Source: Paenibacillus rubinfantis (GTDB taxonomy: Bacteria > Bacillota > Bacilli > Paenibacillales > Paenibacillaceae). From it: a stretch of DNA of 64,000 nt. The stretch is from contig NZ_LN909066.1 in the NCBI RefSeq assembly GCF_001486505.1, positions 1,406,452 through 1,470,451 on the forward strand, read 5' to 3'. Below the pieces are notes generated by a model. It was given only the letters and a program-made list of their open reading frames with translations. It ran no database searches and was not told the DNA's origin. Shown here in pieces: positions 32,414 through 43,400 of this stretch. Within the stretch, counting starts at the first letter, position 1. Each line of letters begins with the position of its first letter. A program made the translations under genes and the position numbers.

Positions 32414-33931
32414 TTATTCACCTTTTGCATGCTTGTTCTGATACGATTGATTCATCTCTTCGGTAATTTTGAGCAGATCCGGATCGACCTTCAGCTTCTC
32501 AACGTATTCGTCCCAAGCGCTGATCGGTTCTTTCCCCATAATGACCTTCGTTTTCATATCTTGAATTTTCTTGCGCAGCTCTGTCCCCACTAAAGTGCTC
32601 GTTTCCGAATAAAGCCCAATCGCCGGATCCCCAATGCTGATTTTCGCTTTCTCGTCGATGATCTTTTTGTTCCGTTCCAGGACATCAAGGGGCATGCCCG
32701 TGCGGTAAGCCCGGAGGTAAGGATCATATTTCAGGAAAATCTGGCCCAGCGCCTGTTGAGCGACAATATCCTTTTGGGCTTGCGGCGTCGCCAATTTGAT
32801 GCCGTTCTCTTCCGTGTAGTGTACATCCTTGAATCCAAAGCTGGCCAAGTCACTTCCTTCCGGACTCGCCCCATAATCCATCAACTTCAGCAGTTGCTTC
32901 ATTTTGTCTTCGGATACGGTTTTGGGAATCGCAAACATTCCGAAAAATCCGCTGTCTTTATTGGAATACCCATTCAGCGAAACTAAAGGCAGGAAGTCGG
33001 CTTCGGGAATCGTTTTACGCAGCTCTTCCGTAGGCTCCCAAGCAGCCTCCACCGTATCCTGGAACCCGCCGCCGCGATTCGATTTCAGCAAGTCCTTGGA
33101 CTGCGTATTTTTTAATACGGCAAAATCCTCCGGAATCAGCTTCTCCGCATAAGCCTCATTCAGCCAAACCAGACAATCCCGGACTTCAGGCAACAGATTC
33201 ACGTTCACCAGTTGACCGTCGATCAGCTTCCACTCGCCGTTCACTTGGGTAAAGCTGTTCTGAAGCTGACCAAAGTTGGACATGCCGTTTTGATCCACAA
33301 ATCCGATATACCCGATCGTATCCTTCTTCCCGTTACCGTCCGGATCCCGCTCCACGAAGGCTTTCAGCACTTCATAGAACTCGTCGGTGGTCTTCGGAAT
33401 GTCCAGCTTCAGCTTATCCAGCCAATCCTTGCGTAGGTAGGTGAACCCTCCACCATCAGTAGGACGCGGACGAGGGATGCCGTAATTCTTGCCGTCCGCC
33501 TGCTTGGTGTTCTCCCAGGATTCCTTGGGGTATTGCATCAGGTTCGGATAGTCCTGAAGATACGGGGTCAGATCCCAGAAGGCACCTTGTGCCACCATCC
33601 CTCGCACTTGGGCGTTAAACGGGTCATCCAGCAGGATGAGGTCTGGAATATCGCCGGAAGCCAACGTGACGTTTACTTTATCGCCGTAATTATTCGGAGA
33701 GACCCAGGTGATATTCAGCTTGGTATTCGACCGCTTCTCAAATTCTTTGACGACTACATTATCCGGTCCCGGAGGCTCCGGTGTGTAATACATCGTCATA
33801 ATGCTTACCTCGAGCGGCTTAGCTGCCCCCTCCGAACCTTCAGATCCTGACTTCGAGCCGGCCGAACAAGCGGATAGCAGTAAACTGACGAGCAGGGTGA
33901 CAGCCAGCAATAAGGAACTCGTTTTTTTCAT
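32414..33931 (-). CDS. Carbohydrate-binding lipoprotein (LplA/YtcQ-type ABC substrate-binding protein)
   Basis: A 505-residue family 1 solute-binding protein from ATG 33931 (MKKTSSLLLAVTLLVSLLLSACSAGSK), with GGGAGG about ten bases upstream. The lipobox LSAC gives a lipidated Cys at residue 22. WVSPNNYGDKVNVTLASGDIPDLILLDDPF, WDLTPYLQDYPNLMQYPKESWENTKQADGKNYGIPRPRP and GGFTYLRKDWLDKLKLDIPKTTDEFYEVLKAF are typical of the large oligosaccharide/lipoprotein LplA group found with LplB/YtcP permeases. It captures a sugar, perhaps a plant-polysaccharide oligomer, outside the cell. No ATPase gene is present; such systems usually share an MsmX-type ATPase encoded elsewhere. Confidence 0.92.
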   Translation of the reverse strand: MKKTSSLLLAVTLLVSLLLSACSAGSKSGSEGSEGAAKPLEVSIMTMYYTPEPPGPDNVVVKEFEKRSNTKLNITWVSPNNYGDKVNVTLASGDIPDLILLDDPFNAQVRGMVAQGAFWDLTPYLQDYPNLMQYPKESWENTKQADGKNYGIPRPRPTDGGGFTYLRKDWLDKLKLDIPKTTDEFYEVLKAFVERDPDGNGKKDTIGYIGFVDQNGMSNFGQLQNSFTQVNGEWKLIDGQLVNVNLLPEVRDCLVWLNEAYAEKLIPEDFAVLKNTQSKDLLKSNRGGGFQDTVEAAWEPTEELRKTIPEADFLPLVSLNGYSNKDSGFFGMFAIPKTVSEDKMKQLLKLMDYGASPEGSDLASFGFKDVHYTEENGIKLATPQAQKDIVAQQALGQIFLKYDPYLRAYRTGMPLDVLERNKKIIDEKAKISIGDPAIGLYSETSTLVGTELRKKIQDMKTKVIMGKEPISAWDEYVEKLKVDPDLLKITEEMNQSYQNKHAKGE

Positions 33932-33985
33932 AACCCCATAGACCTCCCTTTTCAAATATAGAATGCAAATGGAATGGAACTCCCT

Positions 33986-34864
33986 TTATTCCTTGACCGA
34001 CCCCACCATGGCCCCTTTAGCAAAATGCTTCTGCAAGAAAGGATACACGAGGAGAATCGGGACGGTCGCAATCACCACCGCCGCCATTTTCAGCGTCTCC
34101 GGCGGAATTCGCTGCTCGGACATCATTTCCGCCGCAACGGAACCCCCGGCAGCGGTTGAAGCATCGATAAGCATATTTTGCAGCAACACTTGGAGCGGCT
34201 GCTTGGAGAACTCGTTGATATAAAGAAGCGCTGTAAAAAAGGTATTCCAATAAGCTACGGCGTAAAACAAGCCAAATGCGGCCAGCGAAGGCAGCGACAA
34301 AGGGAGAATCACGCGATACCACACGCTGACGTCATTGCAGCCGTCGATTCTGGCCGCCTCCTCCAGACTGGTTGGGATACTGTCAAAAAAACCTTTCATC
34401 AGGAGCACATACCATCCATTCGTCAGCACCGGAAGTATCAGCGACCAAATGCTGTTGATCAGGTGCAGATCGCGGACCAGCAAATAAGGCGGGATGATGC
34501 CGGGATTAAACAACGTAGTGAGTAAGATCAGCAGCATGATGATTCTTCGCCCCATCAATCGCTTGCGGGAGATCGCATAGGCCAGGCAAGAGGTAATCAG
34601 CAGGCTTAGCGCCGTACCGACCACCGCGAGGAAGACGCTGTTGCCGATCGCGTTTAAGAAGGCGTTGGTGGACATTAAATATTTGTAGGAATCCAGGCTC
34701 CACTGTTTAGGGAACAGTTGAAGCTCGCTGGATAAATAAGTGGACGGTTCCGTAAACGAAACGATAAACACGTAGTATAACGGAAAAAACGTGATGAGGC
34801 TGATGATGCCGAGCAGGATAGCATTTACGGCCTGGAACACCCGATCGCGACTGCGATAACTCAT
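33986..34864 (-). CDS. Carbohydrate ABC transporter permease (YtcP/MalG type)
   Basis: A 292-residue permease from ATG 34864 (MSYRSRDRVFQAVNAILLGI), AGGGGTG upstream. It has six membrane segments and the CUT1 EAA motif EEAARIDGCNDVSVWYRVILPLSLPSLAAFGLFYAV. VFIVSFTEPSTYLSSELQLFPKQWSLDSYKYLM and the C-terminal VYPFLQKHFAKGAMVGSVKE are the usual MalG-like end motifs. It starts 4 bp downstream of the LplB-like gene, so the two make the heterodimeric channel of the sugar importer. Confidence 0.93.
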   Translation of the reverse strand: MSYRSRDRVFQAVNAILLGIISLITFFPLYYVFIVSFTEPSTYLSSELQLFPKQWSLDSYKYLMSTNAFLNAIGNSVFLAVVGTALSLLITSCLAYAISRKRLMGRRIIMLLILLTTLFNPGIIPPYLLVRDLHLINSIWSLILPVLTNGWYVLLMKGFFDSIPTSLEEAARIDGCNDVSVWYRVILPLSLPSLAAFGLFYAVAYWNTFFTALLYINEFSKQPLQVLLQNMLIDASTAAGGSVAAEMMSEQRIPPETLKMAAVVIATVPILLVYPFLQKHFAKGAMVGSVKE

Positions 34865-34868
34865 CCGG

Positions 34869-35840
34869 TTAGTACACCCCTTCCTCACCAAACTTCTTGG
34901 CCAGCTTATTCGTCCCAATGACGAGGATCAACCCTACCATCGATTTGAATAACCCCACGGCCGTGCTGTAGCTAAATTGTCCCTGCTTCACGCCAAGACG
35001 GTATACATACGTATCAAAGACGTCCGCTACTTCCGAGACGGCCCCGTTCATCATAAGGAACACTTGCTCGAAGCCAACATCCATGATGTGACCCATGCGC
35101 AGAATCAGCAAAATAACAATAACCGAGCGGATCCCCGGCAGCGTAACGTTCCACATTTGGCGGAACCGCCCCGCCCCGTCGATTTTGGCGGCTTCGTAAA
35201 GCTGCGGATCGATGCCGGCCATTGCCGCCAGGAAGATAATCGTTCCCCACCCGGCGTCCTTCCAGATGGATTGGGCCGTCAGCATCGCCCAGAAATAATG
35301 CTTATTGGTGAGAAAATCGATTTTCTCGAAGCCTAGGCTCACCAACATCTGATTAACCGCTCCATCTCCCGTGGAGAACAAAATGAAGGTGATCCCCACA
35401 ATAATGACCCAGGATAAGAAATGCGGCAGATAAACGATGGATTGAACGATTTTCCTATAAGCTTGCTGTCTCACTTCGTTTAGCATCAAGGATAACAGGA
35501 TGGGCAGCGGGAAGAAGAAGATAAGCGACAAGGTGTTAATCGCCAGCGTATTCCGAAACAACATGAAGAAATCCGGATTGGAGAAGAAGCGTTGGAAATG
35601 CTCCAGACCGACCCAGGGACTGGCCATCACCCCCTGATAAGGAGAATAGTTTTGAAATGAGATGATGATTCCCCACATCGGAACGTATTTGAAGATTAGG
35701 AAGTACAGTAGTCCCGGTAGTGCCAATACATAAAGGAATTTATCCCGAATCAGGAGCTTCCCAATGTGTCGCAGCCGGGGATTGCGGGCCTTCGTTGCAG
35801 GCGTCGTCCGTTTTGTAATCGGTTCCAATGAGGAAGCCAT
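34869..35840 (-). CDS. Carbohydrate ABC transporter permease (LplB/MalF type)
   Basis: A 323-residue permease from ATG 35840 (MASSLEPITKRTTPATK), with AGGGGAGGG upstream. Six membrane segments; KFLYVLALPGLLYFLIFKYVPMWGIIISFQNYSPYQG is a hallmark of the LplB/YtcO group. The EAA motif is YEAAKIDGAGRFRQMWNVTLPGIRSVIVILLILRMG, and the C-terminus GLFKSMVGLILVIGTNKLAKKFGEEGVY is conserved. First gene of the permease-permease-binding protein-AraC cluster, so it probably follows the promoter in 35841-35990. Confidence 0.93.
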   Translation of the reverse strand: MASSLEPITKRTTPATKARNPRLRHIGKLLIRDKFLYVLALPGLLYFLIFKYVPMWGIIISFQNYSPYQGVMASPWVGLEHFQRFFSNPDFFMLFRNTLAINTLSLIFFFPLPILLSLMLNEVRQQAYRKIVQSIVYLPHFLSWVIIVGITFILFSTGDGAVNQMLVSLGFEKIDFLTNKHYFWAMLTAQSIWKDAGWGTIIFLAAMAGIDPQLYEAAKIDGAGRFRQMWNVTLPGIRSVIVILLILRMGHIMDVGFEQVFLMMNGAVSEVADVFDTYVYRLGVKQGQFSYSTAVGLFKSMVGLILVIGTNKLAKKFGEEGVY

Positions 35841-35992
35841 GGATTCCCTCCCCTTTCCCATTGATGTTCGATGTAATCACTCTAAGGGGGCAGCCGATTT
35901 CCAGCAATCGCTTATTTTTGCAGCCGGGAAAAGGGACGGGATTCCAGCGTTGGCGGGGAATTTCCCGGAATTGATTTTTCTTGCAGGGAGAT

Positions 35993-36020
35993 CAAAAAAG
36001 ACGCTGAATCATCAGCGTCT
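35993..36020 (-). terminator. Terminator of the DISM kinase/BTAD regulator operon
   Basis: AGACGCTGA and TCAGCGTCT pair around a four-base loop, followed on the minus strand by TTTTTTGATC. Confidence 0.9.
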
Positions 36021-36029
36021 ACACCGCAG

Positions 36030-37142
36030 TTAACGAAAGTTCTCCGCGAGGCCTCTTAAGGTTTCATTAGGGGCCGTGCCCAGCTCTTCTCTGAAGATTT
36101 TGATCACTTTTTCATAGTGAGCCAAGAAGGAGGGCCTGTCCTGAAGCTCTTGATAAATTCGCAAGAGCATTTCATGCGCCTCTTCGTCAAGCGGATCGTA
36201 AGAAACGAGGGAAAGCAGCACTTCGGCAGCCAGCGGATATTGCTTCGTCTCCAGATATCCTTTGGCCAATCGCTTGGAGGCCCCGGCAAACAGCCGGGCC
36301 ATCCGCTCCCGCTCCTCCTCGCACCAAGGATAATCCCGGTTGGCAAAGAGAGGGCCTTTATACAAGCCCAGCGCCTTCATTAAAGCGTCGGAATCTCCGC
36401 GAGCGGCTTTCAACTCGCTGGCCACCGCTTGTTCGAACTGGAAATAATCGCAGGTTTCCTCGCATTCCAGCCGGTAATATCCTTTCAAGGAAGTAATACG
36501 GACTTTGATCCCCCCCTCTTGCAAGGTTTTCTTCATCCGATGCATGGTCACATGCAATTTATGCTTCACGTTATCCGGAGAGAGGATGTCCGGCCAAAGG
36601 CGATCGCAAATCGTCCATTTGGAAATCGTTGTATTCCGGTGTACCAGCATATAGGCAAAGAGTTCCTCGGCCTTGGCGGTAGGAAACCGAATGGGACTTT
36701 GCTGATTCTTCGAGATTTCAAAACCCCCAAAGCATACAATCCCGGGTGTGGAGCCGACCTCCGGCCCAGGGGTTGACCGCCCCCTTCGTTTCAGGATCCT
36801 ATCGATGGTTTGATGCAGCATTTCCGGCTCAACCGGCTTCAGTAAATAATCCACCGCACTGACCCGGAAAGCCTCCAACGCGTACTGGCGATAGGCAGTA
36901 ACAAATATGACTTCGATATTATCATGTTGCTCCCGCAGGCGGGCTGCCATCTCCAACCCATTCGTTTCAGGCATTTCGATATCTAAAAAAACAAGATCCG
37001 GCACAAGCCCTTTCACATTCCTCAGCATATCCGAAGGGTCGGTGTAAGCGCCCACCACCTGCACATCGTTCCGGTTCTCGAGTAATTTCCCGAGCACGGT
37101 CAGGGCCGGTTTTTCGTCATCCAGTAACACCGCTTTTAACAT
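36030..37142 (-). CDS. Response regulator with receiver, winged-helix and BTAD domains
   Basis: A 370-residue regulator. Residues 1-120 form a receiver with acidic pocket DDE (8-10), phosphoacceptor Asp54 in LVFLDIEMPETNG, and Lys in DYLLKPVEPE. Then an OmpR/SARP-type DNA-binding domain (IVCFGGFEISKNQQSPIRFPTAKAEELFAYMLVHRNTTISKW, HKLHVTMHRMKKTLQEGG) and a C-terminal bacterial transcriptional activator domain of TPR-like helices (YPLAAEVLLSLVSYDPLDEEAHEMLLRIYQEL). The architecture is found in Paenibacillus and clostridial two-component systems. It is encoded 15 bp after the hybrid kinase, its cognate partner. Target genes are unknown; the adjacent SLH protein is a candidate. Confidence 0.9.
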   Translation of the reverse strand: MLKAVLLDDEKPALTVLGKLLENRNDVQVVGAYTDPSDMLRNVKGLVPDLVFLDIEMPETNGLEMAARLREQHDNIEVIFVTAYRQYALEAFRVSAVDYLLKPVEPEMLHQTIDRILKRRGRSTPGPEVGSTPGIVCFGGFEISKNQQSPIRFPTAKAEELFAYMLVHRNTTISKWTICDRLWPDILSPDNVKHKLHVTMHRMKKTLQEGGIKVRITSLKGYYRLECEETCDYFQFEQAVASELKAARGDSDALMKALGLYKGPLFANRDYPWCEEERERMARLFAGASKRLAKGYLETKQYPLAAEVLLSLVSYDPLDEEAHEMLLRIYQELQDRPSFLAHYEKVIKIFREELGTAPNETLRGLAENFR

Positions 37143-37157
37143 CGTGCATCCCCCCCA

Positions 37158-40100
37158 TTAAGAAACTGAATCACTTGTCTTTGCGGCCTTATAACGAAAA
37201 TGTACATTTGTCCCTTCTCCCTCGACGCTTTCCAAGCGCAGGCCTTCCCCATAAAACAGCAGCAGCCGTCGATGGATGTTAATCAGTCCAACTCCTCGCT
37301 TCGCCCGATATCGATGAAGATCGAGCAGCTCCTTGATTTTCTCCTCACTCATCCCGATCCCGTCGTCTCGGATCTCTACGCTTATGATCTTCTCTTCCGG
37401 ATTGGAGTCTGTTAAGGTGCCCTCCGCTCCGTTGCGGATGATCAGTTGGAGTTTGCCTCCCTGCCTTCTGGTCATCATGCCGTGCCGAATCGCATTCTCC
37501 ACTAAGGGTTGAATCGTTAAGGGTAAGATCCGGCTCTCCAGGAGCGTCTCGTCAATGTCATACTCTACCTCCAGCCGCTCATCAAACCGGGCCTTTTCGA
37601 TCTCCACGTAGGACTTCACCAGTTTCACTTCATCCCGAATGCTAACAAACTGGTCATGGTTGGAAAAGTCGAAGCTGCTTCTTAAATAATGACTCAAATG
37701 ATTAATCAACTCCGCCGCTCGATGGCTGTCGGTATACCCTACGGAAAGAATGGCATTTAACGCATTAAACAAGAAATGGGGCTTGATCTGGGATCGCAGG
37801 AAAACCATCTCCGCATCCAGCGCATCCCGAACGGATCTTTTCAGCTCAAGCAGCGTCCTCACCCTTGCCTTCACCTCCAGCGTATTAAAAGGTTTCACAA
37901 TAAAGTCGTTGGCTCCGGCTGCGAAGCCGGCCGCAATATCCTGGGGCGTGTTACGAACCGTTAACATGACGACGGGCATATCAAATAACGTATAGTGACT
38001 GCGAATCTCCCGGCAGATCTCATAACCTGATAACTGGGGCATCATCACATCCAGTAAAACCAGGTCGATATCGGGATTTTCCTTTAACAGGTGAAGGGCC
38101 TGACGGCCATGAGTCGCAGTAAGAAGATGGTAATCTCCCTTTGCAAACAGATTCTGCAGCACTTGCAGATTAGCCGGCTCATCATCCACGGCGAGCAGGG
38201 TGAACACACCCGTCTTAGCGTATTTTGAATCATCTGCCTCCACGCTCGTGTCGTCCTGGATAAATGCCCCCTGCCTGCGAGACAACCGCTCATGGACAGA
38301 CTTCTCCGTCAATTCGTGAGAAACGGGTAAAGTAAATGCCATTCTTGTTCCCCAGCCCGGCATGGAATCTTCAATAAATATCCGGCCATTCATCATTTGT
38401 ACGAGCTGGCTGGAGATGCTCAAGCCCAAACCAACCCCGCCGTAGCCTTGTGCTCTTTCTCCATCCGCTTGTGTAAAGGGCTCAAAAATTCGCTGCCAGT
38501 CATAAGGATCCATACCAATACCGGTATCCGCAATCACCACCTTGATCTCATCAGCCGATTGTTCGGCCCTGATTTCTACCCTTCCTCGTTCCGTATATTT
38601 GATTGCATTTTCGATTAAATTCATAAGTACCTGGGTCAGACGATTCTCATCCGCATAAATAGGGGGAAGCCCGTTCGGAATTCGGTTAACTACCTCTATC
38701 TCTTTACCTGAAGCAAGATACTCCAACACCTCCAGGACGATCGATACCGTTACCTTGAGGTCAACCGCGGTTAAATGCAAAGGCAAGTCATTTCGCTTAA
38801 TCCTCTCCATATCCAGAATATCGCCCACAAGAGACGATAACCTTCTCGCCATCTCCTGAATCACCGTCAGATTCATCCGGTGCTTGTCACTGACATGAAC
38901 CGGCGCTCCCTCCAGCATGGACTGGGAGATATTCAGAATCCCATTCAGCGGCGTCTGAAGCTCATGCGATGTTCTTACGAGAAACTCGTCTTTTAGCCGA
39001 TCCGCCTCCAATAATCTTGCGGACATCAGCTCAATCGTCTTATAGGCATCGGAAAAACGGAAAGACAGCATCAGAGAAATCAAGATCGCAAACAGCATCA
39101 TACTAATAATCCCCAAGTAGTTGTTGGGCAGCAGTCCCAACACATACAAGGTGTTGTCGATAAGACAAATCAATAGGGAGTAGAAGGCTAAAATCAAGAT
39201 CATAATGCTCTGTCGGCTGAAATTCCCGTAGCTTTCCTCCTTGGAGGCCGACAGTTTCCCAATAACCACAAGATACACAAAGACCTGAAGCGTACTGAAG
39301 ATGAAAGTAAGATGAGAATAGGTATAGAAAGGGAAGATTAGGCCGAACACGATGAAGGAACCGAACACCAGAAATACGGACCGGAAAAACCAGACCGAAA
39401 AAACGCCGGAGCAGATCGTTTTGATAAATAAAGTAATCACAATGATCGAGCCAAAGATCGCCGCAAGCTGAAGCTTATGTGACAGCTCGAAAGGAAGCAT
39501 ATAAAACAACTGGGTAAACAGTCGTTCGCTTAAACACATAAAGGAAAACCCCGCCACGATGCAATATACACCGAAATAGAGCAGGCTTTTATCATGTCTC
39601 CGCTTTAAAAACACCCCCAAGTGATACAAGCCAACCATCCATAGCGCCACAACAACCACAATGTCCACGCCTGTGATCGTTCTGTCCAGGTTGCCGATCG
39701 TCTTCATGCTCCCGAACTGGATCTGGTTTGTAATTCCCCCATTGATAAAGTCAAAATTGGCCGCTTGGAGGGTGATCTCCGCGGTATCTCCATGGATCGG
39801 AAAAAAGAAGGTATAAGGCGAGTTCTCCGGAACGTAGTTCTCCCTCGTCATCGCGGGCTGGCCGCTGCGCCCCAGCTCCACACCATCCACATAAACCGCA
39901 CTAGCCATTTGCACATTCGAGATGCGTATGCCGTACATCAGCGAAGAAGGCTTAACCTTTATGATTAAACGATACGTTGCGGTACCAAAAACAGGATAGT
40001 GCTGCTTGTTCCACTGTCCGGGGACATCCATATAACCCGACAGTTCCCCTTCCTCTTCGGAGGGAAGAAGCTGATTCCAATAAAACTCCCACGATCCTTG

Positions 40101-40298
40101 CAACTTGATGGGTCTGTCTTTCGTGAAATCCCAACCGGTCAAATCCATAACCCCTTGCTGGGCCTTGGGGTTATGCGAGCGGGAGATATTAACTTGTCCT
40201 GTATAATAGAGAGCGAGAAAAGCAATAACTCCGATTCCCAGCAATATCATTAAGAGATTATGTTTCTTGATCAACGGCAGATCCTCTGCTTTCTTCAT
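37158..40298 (-). CDS. Hybrid 7TM-DISM sensor histidine kinase with two kinase modules
   Basis: A 1046-residue membrane kinase. After a first helix (17-34) comes an extracellular jelly-roll 7TMR-DISM domain (about 40-200, IKLQGSWEFYWNQLLPSE), then seven helices (about 210-420). The cytoplasmic part contains HisKA (FLVRTSHELQTPLNGIL, phospho-His near 450), a HATPase (VLMNLIENAIKYTERG, DTGIGMDPYDW, GGVGLGLSI), a receiver (LLAVDDEPANLQ, DLVLLDVMMPQLSG) and finally a second LytS-type kinase (FLRSQIKPHFLFNALNAILS and LTIQPLVENAIRHGM). So a phosphorelay can run both internally and to the BTAD regulator. DISM domains are thought to bind carbohydrates or their breakdown products. I see no good ribosome site at the annotated start. 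Confidence 0.9.
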   Translation of the reverse strand: MKKAEDLPLIKKHNLLMILLGIGVIAFLALYYTGQVNISRSHNPKAQQGVMDLTGWDFTKDRPIKLQGSWEFYWNQLLPSEEEGELSGYMDVPGQWNKQHYPVFGTATYRLIIKVKPSSLMYGIRISNVQMASAVYVDGVELGRSGQPAMTRENYVPENSPYTFFFPIHGDTAEITLQAANFDFINGGITNQIQFGSMKTIGNLDRTITGVDIVVVVALWMVGLYHLGVFLKRRHDKSLLYFGVYCIVAGFSFMCLSERLFTQLFYMLPFELSHKLQLAAIFGSIIVITLFIKTICSGVFSVWFFRSVFLVFGSFIVFGLIFPFYTYSHLTFIFSTLQVFVYLVVIGKLSASKEESYGNFSRQSIMILILAFYSLLICLIDNTLYVLGLLPNNYLGIISMMLFAILISLMLSFRFSDAYKTIELMSARLLEADRLKDEFLVRTSHELQTPLNGILNISQSMLEGAPVHVSDKHRMNLTVIQEMARRLSSLVGDILDMERIKRNDLPLHLTAVDLKVTVSIVLEVLEYLASGKEIEVVNRIPNGLPPIYADENRLTQVLMNLIENAIKYTERGRVEIRAEQSADEIKVVIADTGIGMDPYDWQRIFEPFTQADGERAQGYGGVGLGLSISSQLVQMMNGRIFIEDSMPGWGTRMAFTLPVSHELTEKSVHERLSRRQGAFIQDDTSVEADDSKYAKTGVFTLLAVDDEPANLQVLQNLFAKGDYHLLTATHGRQALHLLKENPDIDLVLLDVMMPQLSGYEICREIRSHYTLFDMPVVMLTVRNTPQDIAAGFAAGANDFIVKPFNTLEVKARVRTLLELKRSVRDALDAEMVFLRSQIKPHFLFNALNAILSVGYTDSHRAAELINHLSHYLRSSFDFSNHDQFVSIRDEVKLVKSYVEIEKARFDERLEVEYDIDETLLESRILPLTIQPLVENAIRHGMMTRRQGGKLQLIIRNGAEGTLTDSNPEEKIISVEIRDDGIGMSEEKIKELLDLHRYRAKRGVGLINIHRRLLLFYGEGLRLESVEGEGTNVHFRYKAAKTSDSVS

Positions 40299-40410
40299 AC
40301 AAATCGTGTGTTTAATGTAAGAATGACGACAAAATACGACAGTTTATTATAGCATGGTCCTTCTCTCCAAAGGTGCAAAAGGGAGAAATTATATTAAATT
40401 TTAATGAACG

Positions 40411-40439
40411 CAAAAAACCCGCTCCAGGAGCGGGTTTTC
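40411..40439. terminator. Terminator after the first SLH gene
   Basis: AAAACCCGCTC pairs with GAGCGGGTTTT around a three-base loop; T-runs exist on both strands, and the minus strand continues TTTTTTGCG. Confidence 0.88.
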
Positions 40440-40460
40440 GGCGAGAGTCTATCTATCCTA

Positions 40461-43400
40461 TTATTTCCAGTCTTCAATTCCGGTCTTATATTGTTCAAAT
40501 GGATGCGGAGTCGAAGCTTCCATAATGTCGGAATAATGGATATGCGATTCCGGAACATCGGTCCACTTCGGTGCAACCTTGATCTCCCAAGGCTTGCGGT
40601 CTAGCAGTTCGTTAAAGATCCGCACGACCTCCAATCGGGTAATCGGCTGATTCGGTTGAAAGGCCTTTTCCGTGAAGTCGGCAAGAACGCCTTGCTTCTC
40701 GGCCGCCGTAATCGCCTTTTCAGCCCAATGGCCGGCTACGTCCGAGTAGGTGCTGCCTGTCTCGGCATCCCACTTATACAAATTCATAAGAATCTGTGCA
40801 AACTCTGCGCGCGTAATTTGGTTTTGCGGCTTAAACTTCTTATTGCCGGAACCAACCATCCATTTGTTGTTGGTTGCAATCGTGATCGCATTGGCGGCCC
40901 AGGATTTGGCGCTCACATCGGAATACGTCACCTTGTTTGTGCTCGCTGTTGGTTTATACAAGCGGGACAAAATCGCAGCAACCTCGGCTCTTGTAATTCC
41001 TTGGTCCGCTTTAAAGGTTCCATCCGGATATCCAACCATATAGGCCCCATGGTCGCCTGCATCTTTCAGTTCTGGCTGAGAGGAGAAGCTGAATTTAACA
41101 ATCGTATCTCCTACATGAATCAATCCGTTCTTAATGTAGCTATCGTCCCCGAATTGTTCTTCCCGTTGGTCTTTCCGGCTGTCAAATACGACGTAACCAT
41201 CCTTCTCACCCAGGAAGTAATAATCTGCGTTCGGGTAAACCATCCAGCCGTATTCGCCGTCATCCGTACTGGTTTGCGGGTTATGGTTTTGGTTTGGTGC
41301 AAAATCCGGCAATTCAGGCAGATTAACGACGGTTCCCGGTTTTCTGCCTTGGGAACGGTTCAGCTCTGTATCCGCCCAATACAATTGCATCTTAACTCCC
41401 GATACAGGTTGACCTGTCACGGTGTCCAGGATCGTTCCGTAGGGATCGACCAATTCGACCGACATGTTCGCTTTGCCTGCGCTGTCGACGACAATCTTCC
41501 CAGCAGGGCCGGCCAACTTCTCTCCGTTTGGTGCGGTTACGTTTAATGCCAGCTTATATTCGCCTGCTGGCAGCTTCGGTAAGTTAAAGCTCCCATCCGC
41601 GTTCATGGTGATATTCGGGAGATTTAGTTCTTTTCCTTCTGCCGATTTGATTTTGCCGGATACCTTCAAGTTGTCCCCAACGAGCTTTGTAATTTTGTCT
41701 TGCACGATTTTACCGCCGTGCGCTTGGTCGGAAACAATTGCATCCGTCTTTGTGGTTGGCTGTGCCACTGGCGGTGTCGATGGGGCCGATGGTGTAGAAG
41801 GTGTCGGTGTTGATGGTGTTGGTGGTGTTGGCACAACAAGTTCAGTTGGTGTCGCCGAAACCACGTTGGATAGGCCCGGATATTTACCCGATGCGATATT
41901 CAAACGGAAATCGTATTGTGTGCCATTTGTTAAGCCGGCAATGGTCGCGCTCGTAGAAGTCGCATCCAATGTTTCTACCGGGCTGACCACATCAAAAGTG
42001 ACTCCGTCCGTAGACATCTCTACTACGATGTCCCCAATCGTTGCGCCTTTCAATGGCGGGAAGCTCAAGGTCACTTGACCGTCCCCAGGCGTAGCCGACA
42101 AAGTTGCTAATGGAGCGGGATCGGCCGCAAGCACATACACGGTAAAGGTCTTCTCGCTGGTCAGGCTGCCTTTCGTGATCGTTGCTGTCAAGTTCACATA
42201 CGTGCCTTGTTGATCAAGAACCGGTCTCGTTACGGTTCCATCGGCTGCGATGATCGATGGCTGATCGGAGGACCACACTACATCGGAGTCATCCGTTGGA
42301 TTCAGCGTAAGTGCCGTTCTCACCGCGCTTTTGGATTCACCGGGAACATAACCGATTTCGGTATTGCCCTCTGCTGTCTCAATTGCATCAATATCGTTCT
42401 TGTAAAGTTTCACGTTATCTACGATACTAGTCGCAATTTGCTCCACGATATCGTCAATCGACCCGCCGGAATCGATATGAAGTCCGCCGTTTCCAAGATC
42501 ATCAATAAAGCTCTCGTCGATGGTCTTGTATGTTACGTCCGTTACGCCGACATATTGAACATCTCTGTCTTTGAACGTTTGCGTAACTTCAGGTTTCACC
42601 AAAATATCGCTAGGATCTTCATCGTTTACGTTCACGAGATAGCGAAGCGGAGCATGCGGCTCCCAAACAATCTCATTTACAGCTTGATCCAATTCTTTCT
42701 CCGAAGTCGAGAACAGCTTCATATTATCATAAGCAAAAATGGAGATAATCTGGCAGCTGTGGCCGACATGGCTGACTAGTGGACCAAACTCGTTCCCATA
42801 AACATTCGCAAGAGGGAAGTCGGTAATCAATTGGTCACCGTTATCCCACATATTTAATTGAGTGTCGGTGGCTACAATTTTGATGCTGTGCTGCTGGGCT
42901 GATCCCTTTGAATAAGTTTGAAGCAGGGAAACGCCTGGGGTATTATCCAAGTTGAAATTGCTATTCTCATGTAGCGTTGTTAAATCAACTTGATCAAGCT
43001 GATATACATTTACGGTGCCCGAAACGTACAGAATCGCGTACCCGCTTAGCAATTGATTGTCCGTATCGATACTGGTATTAAATAGAAAGCCTCCGCCTTC
43101 CATACTGTGATAATTCACCTTGGATTCATCCATGTCAAAGGTGATGACCTTCTTGCCGGATGGGCTTCCTTCCGTAAGCATGAAATCCTTATAGCCTGGC
43201 ATGGTGTAACCATAAAAAGTCATTGCCTTCCCGTTGTTGGAAATTTGAACGTGGTTATAATCCTCCGTTTCCACTTCCGGCGGGAATCCCATATACCAGC
43301 TGTCATAGCCGGAATGAACGTACTGATACGTCGAATCCGTGACCGATGCGGGGTTTGTGCTCGCATCCATAATCGATACATATTTCGGATTGATTCCTTC

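Noticed and set aside
40656-42078. Plus-strand open frames of 204-296 residues
   Set aside because: Antisense to the SLH gene; no motifs or ribosome sites.
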